A stretch of DNA of 64,000 bases from Leptolyngbya ohadii IS1 (GCF_002215035.1 NZ_NKFP01000004.1:1117726-1181725), one strand, 5' to 3'; shown: positions 16,773-26,732, numbered from the stretch's first letter. Made by a program: numbers and translations. Notes: generated by a model not told the origin, from the letters alone.

Positions 16773-18893
16773 ATGGCGATCGGCACCAATCCTTTTTCGC
16801 TTCAGTTTGATAACGCAACGCAATTCGCAACGGACGACAATCCGCTGGACATCACGACGGGCGATTTTAACGGCGATGGTATTCTTGACCTGGCAACCGC
16901 CAACAGCGACTCGGACAACGTATCTGTTCTGCTGGGTGCGGGCAATGGCACCTTCAGTGCAGGGAGCGTGTTTGCCGCTGGCGATGAACCTTATGCTGTC
17001 ACCACAGCGGATTTTAATGCCGATGGACGGTTGGATCTGGCAGTGGCAAATCGTCTCAGCAACAACGTTTCCCTGCTGCTGGGCACGGGCACAGGTAGCT
17101 TTACCGCAGGCGGAACCTTAACTGTTGCAACTCGACCAATTTCCGTTGTGACGGGGGATTTTAACGGCGATACCCGTCCTGACCTGGCAACGGTTGGTTC
17201 AAATGAAAATTTGGTTACGGTGCTGCTGAACGGTGCGGGTGGGTTTGGCATTCCCACGAATTTCTCGATTGGGATTAATCCCACGTCGCTGATCACGGCG
17301 GACTTTAACGGCGACGGCAAGCTGGACATTGCAACCACGAATGCGGCAACGGATAGCCCTTCGCCAACCGGAGTGAATACGATCGCTGTAGCGCTGGGTT
17401 CGGGCACAGGCAGCTTTCTCAATCCCACCCCGTTTGGAGCGGGCGTTGATCCCTATGCGCTGACCGTGGGCGATTTTAACAACGACGGCAAACTGGATAT
17501 TGCAACGGCAAACTTTGGCTCGAATAACGCTTCACTGCTGCTGGGCAACGGTACAGGCGGGTTTGAGACTGCCCGCACGATAGCCCTCACGGCTGGGTCA
17601 ATTCAGCCCTACTCGATCGCCAATGGGGACATGAACGGTGACGGCAAGCTGGATCTGATCGTGGCAAACAGCGGCTCGAATACAGTGAACGTTCTGCTGG
17701 GCGATGGCATTGGCGGATTTACAGCAGCCGCACCCCTGGCAACGGGCAATCGTTCCGAGCCAAATGGACTGGCGATCGGGGACTTTAACCGCGACGGCAA
17801 ACCCGACGTGGCAACCGCAACCTTCTCGACTGATCGAGCAGCAGTATTCCTCAACCGGACAACCTTAATTTCGCTAAACGACGGCACTAAGACGATCGAC
17901 GCTTCCCTGGAGCGCACAGCATCGATTACCACAGACCTGACCGCCGGAACGCTAACGCTCAACAGCACGCCGCCCGCAAATACCAATGTCAGCAATTACT
18001 TGAATGTCGTTGGTACCGACCTCAACGATACGCTTGGCGGGAATTCCCAGGCGAATATTTTGGACGGCAAAGGCGGCAACGACGCTATCAACGCACTGGA
18101 CGGCAACGATACCCTTACGGGCGGTGCAGGGAATGACAGTCTAAACGGTGGCGATGGCGACGATCGCTATCTGTTTACCGCTAACACGCCGCTGGGCAGC
18201 GATACCATTACCGACCCAGAAGGAATCGATACGCTGGACTTCTCCGCCTCTACGCAGCCGATCGCCGTTAATTTAGGTGTCACTGCGGCACAGAACGTCA
18301 ACGGCAACCTCACGCTGACCCTGGTGGCAGCAAACCAGCTCGATAATGTGACGGGCGGCAGCGGCAACGATCGCATTAATGGCAATGCCCTGGACAATAC
18401 GCTACTGGGTGGCACCGGGGATGACTTCCTGAACGGTCAGGCGGGCGATGATAACCTGCTGGGCGAGGCAGGCAACGATAATCTCGTAGGCGCTGTTGGA
18501 GATGATGATTTGACGGGCGGCATGGGTAACGACTCGCTGCGGGGCGGCAACGGCGAAGATAACTTTGTCTTTGACATCGGCAAAGCCTTTACGAAAGCTG
18601 AAATGGGTGTGGATACGCTGCGCGACTTCAACCGCAATTTCGATCGCATTACCCTCGATCGCACTACCTTTACCGAACTGGGGCGGCGGGTATCCTTTGC
18701 CTCGGTCGATCGTCTGCTTCAGGCAAAACGCAGCGATGCTGTGATTACCTATATTCGCGGCACGGGCAACCTTTACTACAACGCCAACGGTTCGGAGCGG
18801 GGATTTGGGGAAGGTGGACTGTTTGCTACCCTGGAGCGATCGACATCGCCTGCCCGTAACCTCAGCGCTGCTGATTTTGCTATCCGGCGATAA
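16773..18893 (+). CDS. FG-GAP/VCBS beta-propeller and RTX calcium-binding protein
   Basis: The 706-residue protein has no N-terminal signal peptide. The first about 360 residues hold seven repeats of the type DFNGDGKLDIATAN, each with a calcium-loop motif, enough for a seven-bladed propeller. From about residue 415 nonapeptide RTX repeats appear (GGAGNDSLNGGDGDD, GGTGDDFLNGQAGDD and others), interrupted by a spacer. A final FDRITLDRTTF...NLSAADFAIRR region looks like a type I secretion C-terminus. It is probably exported by a type I system and folds on binding Ca2+ at the cell surface. The binding partner is unknown, and no T1SS genes are nearby. Confidence 0.85.
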   Translation: MAIGTNPFSLQFDNATQFATDDNPLDITTGDFNGDGILDLATANSDSDNVSVLLGAGNGTFSAGSVFAAGDEPYAVTTADFNADGRLDLAVANRLSNNVSLLLGTGTGSFTAGGTLTVATRPISVVTGDFNGDTRPDLATVGSNENLVTVLLNGAGGFGIPTNFSIGINPTSLITADFNGDGKLDIATTNAATDSPSPTGVNTIAVALGSGTGSFLNPTPFGAGVDPYALTVGDFNNDGKLDIATANFGSNNASLLLGNGTGGFETARTIALTAGSIQPYSIANGDMNGDGKLDLIVANSGSNTVNVLLGDGIGGFTAAAPLATGNRSEPNGLAIGDFNRDGKPDVATATFSTDRAAVFLNRTTLISLNDGTKTIDASLERTASITTDLTAGTLTLNSTPPANTNVSNYLNVVGTDLNDTLGGNSQANILDGKGGNDAINALDGNDTLTGGAGNDSLNGGDGDDRYLFTANTPLGSDTITDPEGIDTLDFSASTQPIAVNLGVTAAQNVNGNLTLTLVAANQLDNVTGGSGNDRINGNALDNTLLGGTGDDFLNGQAGDDNLLGEAGNDNLVGAVGDDDLTGGMGNDSLRGGNGEDNFVFDIGKAFTKAEMGVDTLRDFNRNFDRITLDRTTFTELGRRVSFASVDRLLQAKRSDAVITYIRGTGNLYYNANGSERGFGEGGLFATLERSTSPARNLSAADFAIRR

Positions 18894-19115
18894 CGGGTTT
18901 GGCTGAGGAGATTCTATGAGGGCGGTCTGCACGCCGCCCCAATCGGCAGGATGGCGATCTCGCAAACCGTCTGCAACTGGGAATCTGTCTGGGAAAAATA
19001 GCAATCTCTCTTTTTGCCGATGTCTATCCGATCGCTTCTGTCGCTTAAGAAGGAAGATTTAGCACCGCAATCTCTCTATGATTAGCCCCAAAACTAATAC
19101 AAGTGATAGAAACTT

Positions 19116-19655
19116 ATGGTGCAAGCAGTTGAAGCTATCGATCGCTCTAAAGATCGTCCCCGTGATCCGCGTAACCAGGAAGTGGTTCACCCCGCTGCTA
19201 ACGATCCGCAGATTGGCAATCTGGAAACGCCGATTAATTCTTCGCCCATTGTAAAAGCTTTCATTAACAATCTACCTGCCTATCGTCAGGGGCTAACCCC
19301 GTTTCGTCGAGGCTTAGAAGTGGGTCTGGCTCACGGCTACTGGATTATCGGACCCTTCTTTGAATTCAATCCGCTACGCGACACGGAGGTTGGCGGCACC
19401 GTTGCTCTCATGGCAACGATCGGTCTAATCGTTATCTCCACGCTGGCAATTTCCCTCTACGCCTCCAGCAACCCGCCCCGTCCAGTCGCCACAATTACGA
19501 CCCCCAACCCTCCCGCAGACTTTTTCCAACCGGAAGGCTGGAATGAATACGCGGGGGGTTTCTTCCTGGGTGGTGTTGGCGGTGCGCTGTTTGCCTACGG
19601 CATTGTCTCCAACATTGATGTCTTCAAGAACATCCTGCATCTGCTAGGTCAGTAA
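19116..19655 (+). CDS. psaL: Photosystem I reaction centre subunit XI (PsaL)
   Basis: The 179-residue product matches PsaL, which holds PSI trimers or tetramers together. QGLTPFRRGLEVGLAHGYWI begins the conserved core, followed by GPFFEFNPLRDTEVGG and two membrane helices (ALMATIGLIVISTLAISLYA and FFLGGVGGALFAYGIV). No psaI frame, its frequent partner, is seen on either side. A terminator follows. Confidence 0.96.
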   Translation: MVQAVEAIDRSKDRPRDPRNQEVVHPAANDPQIGNLETPINSSPIVKAFINNLPAYRQGLTPFRRGLEVGLAHGYWIIGPFFEFNPLRDTEVGGTVALMATIGLIVISTLAISLYASSNPPRPVATITTPNPPADFFQPEGWNEYAGGFFLGGVGGALFAYGIVSNIDVFKNILHLLGQ

Positions 19656-19724
19656 TCGAGAACGGTACGTCCGCCGAGACTGAGTCCACTGCAATTCACT
19701 ACAAAAAGCTCACAGAGAAATTTT

Positions 19725-19761
19725 AGACCTGAGACACATTGCTGTTACAGGTCTATTTTTT
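19725..19761 (+). terminator. Intrinsic terminator after psaL
   Basis: AGACCTG pairs with CAGGTCT across a 16-base loop and is followed by ATTTTTT, 70 bases after the psaL stop. Confidence 0.75.
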
Positions 19762-19875
19762 AACTCTATTTTTACCCTTGTCGTTTCAAATCAAACGGCG
19801 ACCAAAAAAATACCTGCCCCCATCGAGACAGGTTCAAAGTCAGCAAGTTGTGGAGCTTTAACGAGGCGATCGTGA

Positions 19876-20595
19876 CTACCCAATCAAGCCCGATCGCAGG
19901 GCAAGAACGGCTGCCTGAGTACGGTCATCGGCACAGAGCTTATTCAGAATGTTGCGGACGTGCGTTTTAACCGTGCCAACGGTGATGTACAGCTTTTCTG
20001 CGATCGCTGCGTTGCTGCATCCCGCCACAATCAGTTCTAATACTTCCAGTTCCCGTTCCGTGAGCGGATAGCTTTCCAGAATTTGTTCGTATTCCGGTTC
20101 GACTGCACCAATCGAGACTTTCTTCAGCTCTTCGCTAACGCCGCCTGCTGGAGTTGCCTGCCGCACCTGTCGAAGGACGATTGTAGCGATCGCCGGGTCG
20201 ATCCAGGAGTTGCCGCCGTAGGTTGCCTTGAGTGCCTCTGCCAGTCGCTCGGTGCTAATGTCCTTCATACAGTAGGAATCGGCTCCGGCTGCAAACGCCG
20301 CCAGTACAGACTCTTCGCTATCATGCATGGTGAGGATTAGAACTTTTGTGCCGTTTTCCTCATGCTCATGCTGAAATTGACGAAATTGGCGCGTTAGCTC
20401 AATGCCATCCATATCAGGCAAACCAATATCGACAATTGCTACATCAGGATTTGAGGTTTCTAGCAGCTTTAAACCCTGAGAAGCGTTTGCTGCCTCACCC
20501 ACGACCCGAATGCCTTCATAGCGTTGAAGGGCTGTTCTTAGACCCACACGAGTTAAATCGTGATCTTCTACGAGAGCGACGGATATTTCACTCAT
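19876..20595 (-). CDS. NarL/FixJ-type response regulator
   Basis: The 239-residue regulator has a receiver domain (VALVEDHDLTRVGLRTAL; phospho-Asp in VAIVDIGLPDMDG; Lys in YCMKDIS). A linker follows, then a LuxR-type helix-turn-helix (LTERELEVLELIVAGCSNAA, then TVGTVKTHVRNILNKL). It would bind DNA when phosphorylated. No kinase gene is directly adjacent on its strand, but two receiver-kinase hybrids lie 1.0 and 2.7 kb away. The target genes are unknown. Confidence 0.9.
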   Translation of the reverse strand: MSEISVALVEDHDLTRVGLRTALQRYEGIRVVGEAANASQGLKLLETSNPDVAIVDIGLPDMDGIELTRQFRQFQHEHEENGTKVLILTMHDSEESVLAAFAAGADSYCMKDISTERLAEALKATYGGNSWIDPAIATIVLRQVRQATPAGGVSEELKKVSIGAVEPEYEQILESYPLTERELEVLELIVAGCSNAAIAEKLYITVGTVKTHVRNILNKLCADDRTQAAVLALRSGLIG

Positions 20596-20954
20596 TGCTA
20601 GTACCAGTTGCGATGCGTCAAAGGTTTAATTTGATGATCAACAGTATGGACGATGGAACGGGAGTTCGCGTCCGTCAGGAGAGGTAATATTTTCCGCTGT
20701 AGGGATAAAGCGTACCCCTAGAGAAATAGAGGAGCTATGTCGCCTGAAGCTGACGTTTCACAGTTGGTTTTTAAAACCTGTGCAATTTTTAGAAGTTTTT
20801 CTGGATAAACCATTTTGAACAGTACAGGTTTATATCTAGTAGAGGGAAAACTATAACTTCGGGTTGAAGGCGGGGATCACGCAATTTCGGTATCTTGAGT
20901 GTAGTTACAAATGTTTACGGTAATTTTCACGCAACCTTTTAGGTTTAACCTCCA
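20596..20954. other. Divergent promoter region between two response regulators
   Basis: About 360 bases separate the NarL-type gene (leftward) from the Rcp1-like gene (rightward). It must hold both promoters, but no clear -10/-35 pair or operator palindrome stands out. Confidence 0.35.
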
Positions 20955-21386
20955 ATGAGCGATCGCTTACTGAATATCCTTCTTGTGGAGGATGACGAAG
21001 TTGACGTGATGAACGTCAAGCGAGCTTTCAAAAAATACAACATCACGAATCCGCTCTACCTTGCTGGAGATGGAATCGAGGCACTGGCAATGCTCAGGGA
21101 AAAGGGCGACCAGCCCCCAGTTGTTCCTGCTACGCGCCGACTTATTTTGTTGGACTTAAATATGCCAAAAATGGGAGGAATTGAATTTCTCCATGAGCTA
21201 CGCTCCGATCCAGCGTTGCGTTCTACGCCCGTGGTTGTCCTTACAACCTCCAATCAGGATCGCGATCGCGTCGAGGCTTACAATCTTAACGTTGCCGGAT
21301 ACATTCTCAAACCTGTAACCTTCGTTAACTTTGCAGAAACAATGATTGCGCTCAACAAATATTGGGCGATTTGCGAGTTGCCCTAG
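20955..21386 (+). CDS. Single-domain response regulator, Rcp1-like
   Basis: A stand-alone CheY-like receiver of 143 residues: NILLVEDDEVDVMNVKRAFK, phospho-Asp in LILLDLNMPKMGGIEFLHEL, Thr in VVVLTTSNQDRDR and Lys in GYILKPVTF. The long beta4-alpha4 insertion and NVKRAFKK helix resemble Rcp1, the partner of cyanobacterial phytochrome Cph1. No phytochrome gene is nearby. It may serve the kinases downstream. Confidence 0.88.
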   Translation: MSDRLLNILLVEDDEVDVMNVKRAFKKYNITNPLYLAGDGIEALAMLREKGDQPPVVPATRRLILLDLNMPKMGGIEFLHELRSDPALRSTPVVVLTTSNQDRDRVEAYNLNVAGYILKPVTFVNFAETMIALNKYWAICELP

Positions 21387-21595
21387 GTTACACCGTCAGT
21401 CACTGAACCCGGTTACTGAACCCCCAGTCACTTAGCTATCAGCCATTCAACCAGCAGTTCTTTAACTCATTGCCCCATCGCATCGAAACAGCACAGATCA
21501 TACTGCCTGTTCAGCAGCGATCGACTGCCTGCTCAATGCAATTTCAGCCGAAATCAATCGCTCTCTGAGGAAGAGGCACGCCTGGGAAGCAGGAT

Positions 21596-22909
21596 ATGGA
21601 TGAGGTTCTTAAAATTCTAGTTGTAGATGATGACGAAGTCGATCGGATGGCAGTCCGTCGTGCCCTCAAAAAGGCAGGGCTGGATACGGACATTTCCGAG
21701 GCTTCAGACTGTGCCGCTGCACTGGCATTCCTTCAGGCAAATCAGGTGGACTGCGTCTTCCTGGATTTTCGATTGCCCGATAAAGATGGTCTTACCCTGG
21801 TGCACGAAATTCGACAGGCAGGGATCAAAATTCCACTGGTGATTCTCACCGGACAGGGTGACGAACAGATTGCCGTCGATTTGATGAAGGCAGGAGCATC
21901 AGACTACCTCGCTAAAGCCCAGGTTTCTCCTGAACGCCTCGCCCAAATCCTCCGCAGTGCAATCCGCATCTATCGCGCCGAAATGGAAGCCGCTCTGGCA
22001 TATCAACAGCTCCGTGCCAGCAACGAAATTCTGCTGCGGCAAAACCTGAAACTGGAGCGACAGCGGCAGCAAATCCAGCTCCAAAACCTCCAGCTCCTCG
22101 AAGCCTCACGGCTCAAATCCCAGTTTCTTGCCACCATGTCCCACGAGCTGCGGACGCCGATGAACTCCATTATTGGCTTCTCCCAAATGCTGCTGCGGCA
22201 GAGCAAAGGGGCGTTGACCAGCCAGCAAAGGGATATGACCCAGCGCATTCTGAGTAATGCCAAACATCTGCTGTCGCTCATCAATGAAGTTTTGGATTTC
22301 TCCCGCATCGAGGCGGGACGGATGGAACTGCGAGCTGAAGCCTTCGACTTGGCAGAAGTAATTTACGAAACGGTTGGGGAATATCGATCGCTTGCCCAGC
22401 AGAAGCAAATCCAAGTTCACGTTGAAATTGATCTGCAAAATCGTCAGATTGTAAGCGATCGTGCCCGACTTCATCAGGTTCTCAGTAATCTCATTTCTAA
22501 CGCAATCAAATTTACCCTAGCCGGAGAAGTCCGAGTTCGGGTGCAAGAGTGCCCTTCAAGCGCATCATCGAATTCACTCGCTGATGGAGGAGAAACCGAG
22601 CGAATTTGCATTGCAGTTAGCGATACGGGCATTGGCATTGCCCCTGCCGATCGAGAGTCCATTTTTGAACCCTTCCGGCAAATTGACCAAACGATTAGCC
22701 GCAGACATTCGGGAACAGGGTTAGGGTTAGCTATCACCCATGCACTGGTACAAATGATGCAGGGCACGATCGGAGTTGAAAGCCAGGAAAACAAAGGCTC
22801 TATCTTTCAGCTTGAGCTTCCCAGGCAGCTTGACCAAACCGACTCTCCCGAAGTGGTTCCCTTGACGCGATCGCCCACTACTCAGCCAACTGTGTCGATT
22901 AAGGGTTAG
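21596..22909 (+). CDS. Receiver-histidine kinase hybrid
   Basis: The 437-residue protein has a receiver domain at its front (ILVVDDDEVDRMAVRRALKK; VFLDFRLPDKDG). A coiled-coil region (EILLRQNLKLERQRQQIQLQ) leads to HisKA (FLATMSHELRTPMNSIIGFS) and an HATPase domain (DTGIGIAPADRES, HSGTGLGLAI). The order REC-HisKA-HATPase without a sensor suggests that it is controlled by phosphorylation from another kinase rather than by a direct signal. It follows the Rcp1-like gene by 209 bp. Confidence 0.9.
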   Translation: MDEVLKILVVDDDEVDRMAVRRALKKAGLDTDISEASDCAAALAFLQANQVDCVFLDFRLPDKDGLTLVHEIRQAGIKIPLVILTGQGDEQIAVDLMKAGASDYLAKAQVSPERLAQILRSAIRIYRAEMEAALAYQQLRASNEILLRQNLKLERQRQQIQLQNLQLLEASRLKSQFLATMSHELRTPMNSIIGFSQMLLRQSKGALTSQQRDMTQRILSNAKHLLSLINEVLDFSRIEAGRMELRAEAFDLAEVIYETVGEYRSLAQQKQIQVHVEIDLQNRQIVSDRARLHQVLSNLISNAIKFTLAGEVRVRVQECPSSASSNSLADGGETERICIAVSDTGIGIAPADRESIFEPFRQIDQTISRRHSGTGLGLAITHALVQMMQGTIGVESQENKGSIFQLELPRQLDQTDSPEVVPLTRSPTTQPTVSIKG

Positions 22910-23281
22910 CCCTCACAGAGTGGGTTAGAAAGAGGTTGAGCGTGGAGGTGGGATCGGTGAAGCAGGTTCTACGGCTTTCCCTGAAGCTGTTCTGCCTAAA
23001 GGTAGAGAGAAGCGGGGGTATCTTGCATGAAACTAGAAGATATCTATAAGCAAAATGTAAGAGAAAGGTGAGCTGGTCTAGGGATAAAGAAAAAGATTTG
23101 CAAAGCGATAGTCCTCCATAGAGCAGAAGGAGAGGCAGAATGAAAGGCAGAAATTTTACTTTCTGAACCTTGTCTGGGGCTGCCAACTCCCTGCAATCGC
23201 GATGCAGTATGCCCCCAATGGGTAAATCTCATTGTCTCTACAGACCAAATCCGTTGTTTTCGCTAGGTAATAAACGCTACC
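22910..23281. other. Gene-free spacer between two kinase genes
   Basis: About 370 bases without a coding frame of good quality, a terminator or a repeat that I can support. Confidence 0.35.
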
Positions 23282-24466
23282 ATGTCTCGAACCCAGCCCT
23301 CTAGAATCGATCGTATTCTGGCAGTCGATGATTCCCAGGACAACCTGTTTCTGGTGCAAACGATTCTGGAAGACCGGGGCTATGAGATTAGTCTGGCGGA
23401 GGACGGAGTAACGGCGCTGGAAATGATCGAGAAATCGCCGCCCGATCTGATTCTGCTGGACGTGATGATGCCGGGGATGGATGGCTATGAAGTCACCCGT
23501 CGCATTCGCCGCAGCCACCCTCGCCTGCCTTTTATCCCGATTCTGCTGATCACAGCACACGAGCAATCCAGCGTCGTCGAAGGACTGGATGCCGGAGCCG
23601 ACGATTTTATTCGCAAACCCGTCGATGTCGATGAGCTGCTGGCACGGGTGCGATCGCTGCTTCGCCTCAAGCACAGCATTGACGAACGGGAACAGATGGT
23701 GCGTCAGCGCGAGGATTTTGTCTCCCGTCTCACCCACGATTTAAGAACGCCGCTGGTGGCTGCCGATCGAATGCTGAACCTGTTTAAGGATGAAGCCTTT
23801 GGTGAAGTCAGCAGCGATATGGTGGATGCTATTTCGATCATGATCCGCAGCAACAAAAACCTGCTGCAAATGGTCAACACCCTGCTGGAGGTGTACCGCC
23901 ACGAAGCCGGACAGAAGGCTTTAATCTTTACCTCGATCGATCTCAAGCCGCTCATCGAAGAAGTTGCCCAGGAGCTTAAGCCGCTGGCACAGGATCGAGG
24001 GCTAGAATTTCGACTGGATCTCGATTTGCTGCCGCCTGGCTCTACGGTTATTTCTGGCGATCGGTTGGAGCTTCAGCGAGTTCTCACGAATCTAATCGGC
24101 AATGCCATCAAGTTCACCGATCGGGGCTTTGTTGGGATTCAACTGATTGATGCCGGAGAACTTTCCCTCCCTGAAAACCCAGCGGAACCCGGCGAATTCG
24201 AGATTAAGGGCATCGAGCCACCCCCACCCAGCGATCCAAAACCCAGACACTATTTGGCGATCGAAGTTTCAGACAGCGGCTCTGGCATCTCCGAAGCCGA
24301 TCAGGAAACCCTATTCCAGCGCTTCCGCCAGGGCGAACACAAGCGGGCAGGCAGCGGACTGGGACTCTACCTCTCACGCCGCATCATCGAAGCACACGGC
24401 GGCAAGATCATGGTCGAATCCGAGCTGCGCAAAGGCAGCACCTTCCGCATTTATCTCCCCACCTAA
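23282..24466 (+). CDS. Receiver-histidine kinase hybrid
   Basis: A 394-residue protein with the same REC-HisKA-HATPase order: ILAVDDSQDNLFLVQTILED, phospho-Asp in LILLDVMMPGMDGYEVTRRI, His in FVSRLTHDLRTPLVAADRML, ATP lid SDSGSGISEADQETLFQRF and GSGLGLYLSR. The THDLRTP box resembles phytochrome-associated and circadian-type kinases. No membrane segment is present, so it works in the cytoplasm. It ends convergently with the WD40 kinase gene. Confidence 0.9.
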   Translation: MSRTQPSRIDRILAVDDSQDNLFLVQTILEDRGYEISLAEDGVTALEMIEKSPPDLILLDVMMPGMDGYEVTRRIRRSHPRLPFIPILLITAHEQSSVVEGLDAGADDFIRKPVDVDELLARVRSLLRLKHSIDEREQMVRQREDFVSRLTHDLRTPLVAADRMLNLFKDEAFGEVSSDMVDAISIMIRSNKNLLQMVNTLLEVYRHEAGQKALIFTSIDLKPLIEEVAQELKPLAQDRGLEFRLDLDLLPPGSTVISGDRLELQRVLTNLIGNAIKFTDRGFVGIQLIDAGELSLPENPAEPGEFEIKGIEPPPPSDPKPRHYLAIEVSDSGSGISEADQETLFQRFRQGEHKRAGSGLGLYLSRRIIEAHGGKIMVESELRKGSTFRIYLPT

Positions 24467-24469
24467 CTC

Positions 24470-24520
24470 ATCTCCCCCCTCTCCCACACCCTCACTCCCC
24501 CCTCTCCCACACTCTCACTG
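24470..24520. repeat. C/T-rich direct repeat between convergent kinase genes
   Basis: Two 23-bp units (CCCCCCTCTCCCACACYCTC) stand side by side. The second contains the stop codon of the WD40 kinase gene, whose last residues WERGE are encoded by it. Confidence 0.7.
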
Positions 24521-26360
24521 CCTCATCTGCCCCGCCAGTCACCAACCAATCCCCCTCCGATCTAAAGCCGACCGGCTTCGCCGCAGCGCCAAAAGCGATC
24601 GCATTCACTGCCCAGGGATGTTTGAGGGTGGCAAGCCGATCGCCCGTGCGAATGTCCCACAGCTTGACGGTGCTATCTTCGCTGCCGCTGGCAAACAGCG
24701 CTCCTCTGGGATGTACCTGTAGGTCGTTCACGGTATCGCGGTGGGCAGCAATCACTTTAACCTGTTGTCCGGAGTGGCAGTTCCAGAGCTTGATCATGCG
24801 ATCGGCACTGCCGCTGATCAGGGTGTTTCCGGTGGGCGAAAGGGCAAGGGCAGTGGTGCGATCGGCGTGGGCACGGATGGTTTTCAGCAGTTCGTCGGTT
24901 TCAAAGTCCCAGAAGCACAAAGTTTTGTCGTCGCTGCTGCTGATTAACACTCGTTCATCTGGCGTCAGGACAAAGCGGCTGATTTGACCCTGCTGCTGGT
25001 GAAATTCACTCATCTTTCGCCAGCGTTCCAGATCCCAGAGCTGAATCAGCCCATCCCGATCGCCGCTCACCAGGATCAAGCCATCCCGACTCAGCCCCAA
25101 TGCCGTAATACCCCAACCGTGTCCGGGTAGCGTGTCGAGCAATCGCAGAGTTTCCAGATCCCAGAAGTGAATCGCCCCATCATTGCTGCTGCTAATCAGC
25201 GTCCGCCCATCGGGATGAAAGATTAAATCAGTAATTCGATCTCGATGTCCCACGCCCGACCAGAACGATCGCCCCATAAAGCTGTAAAGCCGTTTCCCCG
25301 TTGCCAGATCCCACAGGTAAATTGCCCGATCGCTGCCGCCCGTTGCTAAAAGATCGCCGCTGGGGTCGATCGCTAAAGTCGTAATTTCACCTTCATGTCC
25401 TTCCAGGGTCTGCACACAGTTCCACTGCTGTCGATCCTGGGTCTGAATCCTGCGCGTCGCTGTTGGCTTGACAGTGGAGGTCGGAGCCTCTAACCGTAAA
25501 TCTTTCAGGACTTCGCTGGCATTGCCGTAGCGCTGGCGGGTTGCCTTTTGCAAAAGTTTGTCCAGAACACGCCGCAGTTCCAGGCTAATCGGGTGGGGTA
25601 AATACGATCGCCACACCCAGGCATCTTCCGCAACAGAATAAAGATCAAACGGGTGGAGTCCCGTTAGCAAATGAACACAGGTAACGCCCAGACTATAGAG
25701 ATCGCTGGAAAACTCCGCTTTGCCCATCGTCTGCTCTGGAGCCGCATAGCCCGCACTGCCGATCACAGTTCCCGTTTGTTTCAGGCGATCGTCTGCGCTC
25801 AGCTTGGATGCCCCAAAGTCCACCAGAAATAGCTTTTGCGGGGGAGCATTCTCCTTCTGCCTGGGACGAATAATATTGCTGGGCTTAATATCGCGATGAA
25901 TAATTTGATGCTGATGAATAAACCGCAGGACGGGCAGAATTTCCCCCAGCAGCGATCGAATCTGCGTTTCCGAGAACGTTCCTTCCGCCGCCAAAACTTC
26001 TTCTAGCGTCTGTCCGTCAATAAATTCCTGAACCAGATATAGCGCGTCTTCCTGCTCAAAGTGCGCCAGGAGCGCCGGAATCTGCGGATGCTGCCCAAAC
26101 TGCTTTAGCCGCTCTGCTTCCTGCCGAAACAGCTCCACCGACTGCTTCGATCCCGGTAAAAGCTGTTTAATCACGCATTGAGCCTGATCCTCAGTGGATT
26201 GACCGATCGCCAGTAAGGTTCGCCCAAATCCGCCCTGCCCAATCAGCTTAACTGCCCGAAATTGGTCGCCTAACAGCAGCGACTTTCCGCATTTCAGGCA
26301 AAATCGATCGTCTCCCGCATTCTCAGGATGGGGGCAGGCAAAGTTGAAACAATAGCTCAT
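24492..26360 (-). CDS. Ser/Thr protein kinase with zinc ribbon and seven WD40 repeats
   Basis: The 622-residue protein begins with a four-Cys zinc ribbon (CFNFACPHPEN...CLKCGK). A Hanks-type kinase follows: GQGGFGRTLLAIG loop, CVIKQLL Lys, HRDIKPSNII and LVDFGASKL. From about residue 320 to the end there are seven WD40 blades, for example HEGEITTLAIDPSGDLLATG and GSDRAIYLWD. All catalytic residues are present, so it is probably active. The propeller likely recruits substrates. No membrane helix is visible. This cyanobacterial architecture is known, but the target is not. It ends within a C/T-rich repeat. Confidence 0.93.
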   Translation of the reverse strand: MSYCFNFACPHPENAGDDRFCLKCGKSLLLGDQFRAVKLIGQGGFGRTLLAIGQSTEDQAQCVIKQLLPGSKQSVELFRQEAERLKQFGQHPQIPALLAHFEQEDALYLVQEFIDGQTLEEVLAAEGTFSETQIRSLLGEILPVLRFIHQHQIIHRDIKPSNIIRPRQKENAPPQKLFLVDFGASKLSADDRLKQTGTVIGSAGYAAPEQTMGKAEFSSDLYSLGVTCVHLLTGLHPFDLYSVAEDAWVWRSYLPHPISLELRRVLDKLLQKATRQRYGNASEVLKDLRLEAPTSTVKPTATRRIQTQDRQQWNCVQTLEGHEGEITTLAIDPSGDLLATGGSDRAIYLWDLATGKRLYSFMGRSFWSGVGHRDRITDLIFHPDGRTLISSSNDGAIHFWDLETLRLLDTLPGHGWGITALGLSRDGLILVSGDRDGLIQLWDLERWRKMSEFHQQQGQISRFVLTPDERVLISSSDDKTLCFWDFETDELLKTIRAHADRTTALALSPTGNTLISGSADRMIKLWNCHSGQQVKVIAAHRDTVNDLQVHPRGALFASGSEDSTVKLWDIRTGDRLATLKHPWAVNAIAFGAAAKPVGFRSEGDWLVTGGADEAVRVWERGE

Positions 26361-26450
26361 TCAAACAGGCTCATGCAGACAGGCATTTAGAAGAAATCTC
26401 TTCCTCCATCCTAGTCGCCTGCCCGTTCAAACTAGCCCAGTAAAGCTCAA

Positions 26451-26732
26451 TCAGGTCGGCACAAGCTCACCGGGACGCAGACGCGACCATTTGCCCATCT
26501 CGCGCTTGAAGCTGGCGCAGCCAACCACATCGTACTCAAAGCCGAAGTCGCCATCCTGAACGATGCGATCGCCCTCGACACGCACCTCTGGCGGTTTGAT
26601 ATTGGCGTTGATTTCCGGGTTAATGGGATCAAAGTCAGGAGAATCTGTCAGGTGGGGCTGCTGATGCGCTTCTTCCACTGCATGATAGGTAATGCAGCGA
26701 TCGACATAGTGGCAGTTGACGCAAATACACAT
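26451..26732 (-). CDS. ycf34: Ycf34 family protein
   Basis: The 93-residue protein matches Ycf34, which is conserved in cyanobacteria and some algal plastids. It has MCICVNCHYVDRC with four closely spaced cysteines (possible Fe-S ligands), TYHAVEEAHQQPHL and the end GKWSRLRPGELVPT. In Synechocystis Ycf34 has been linked to photosynthetic electron flow and proposed to bind an iron-sulfur cluster. Confidence 0.93.
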   Translation of the reverse strand: MCICVNCHYVDRCITYHAVEEAHQQPHLTDSPDFDPINPEINANIKPPEVRVEGDRIVQDGDFGFEYDVVGCASFKREMGKWSRLRPGELVPT

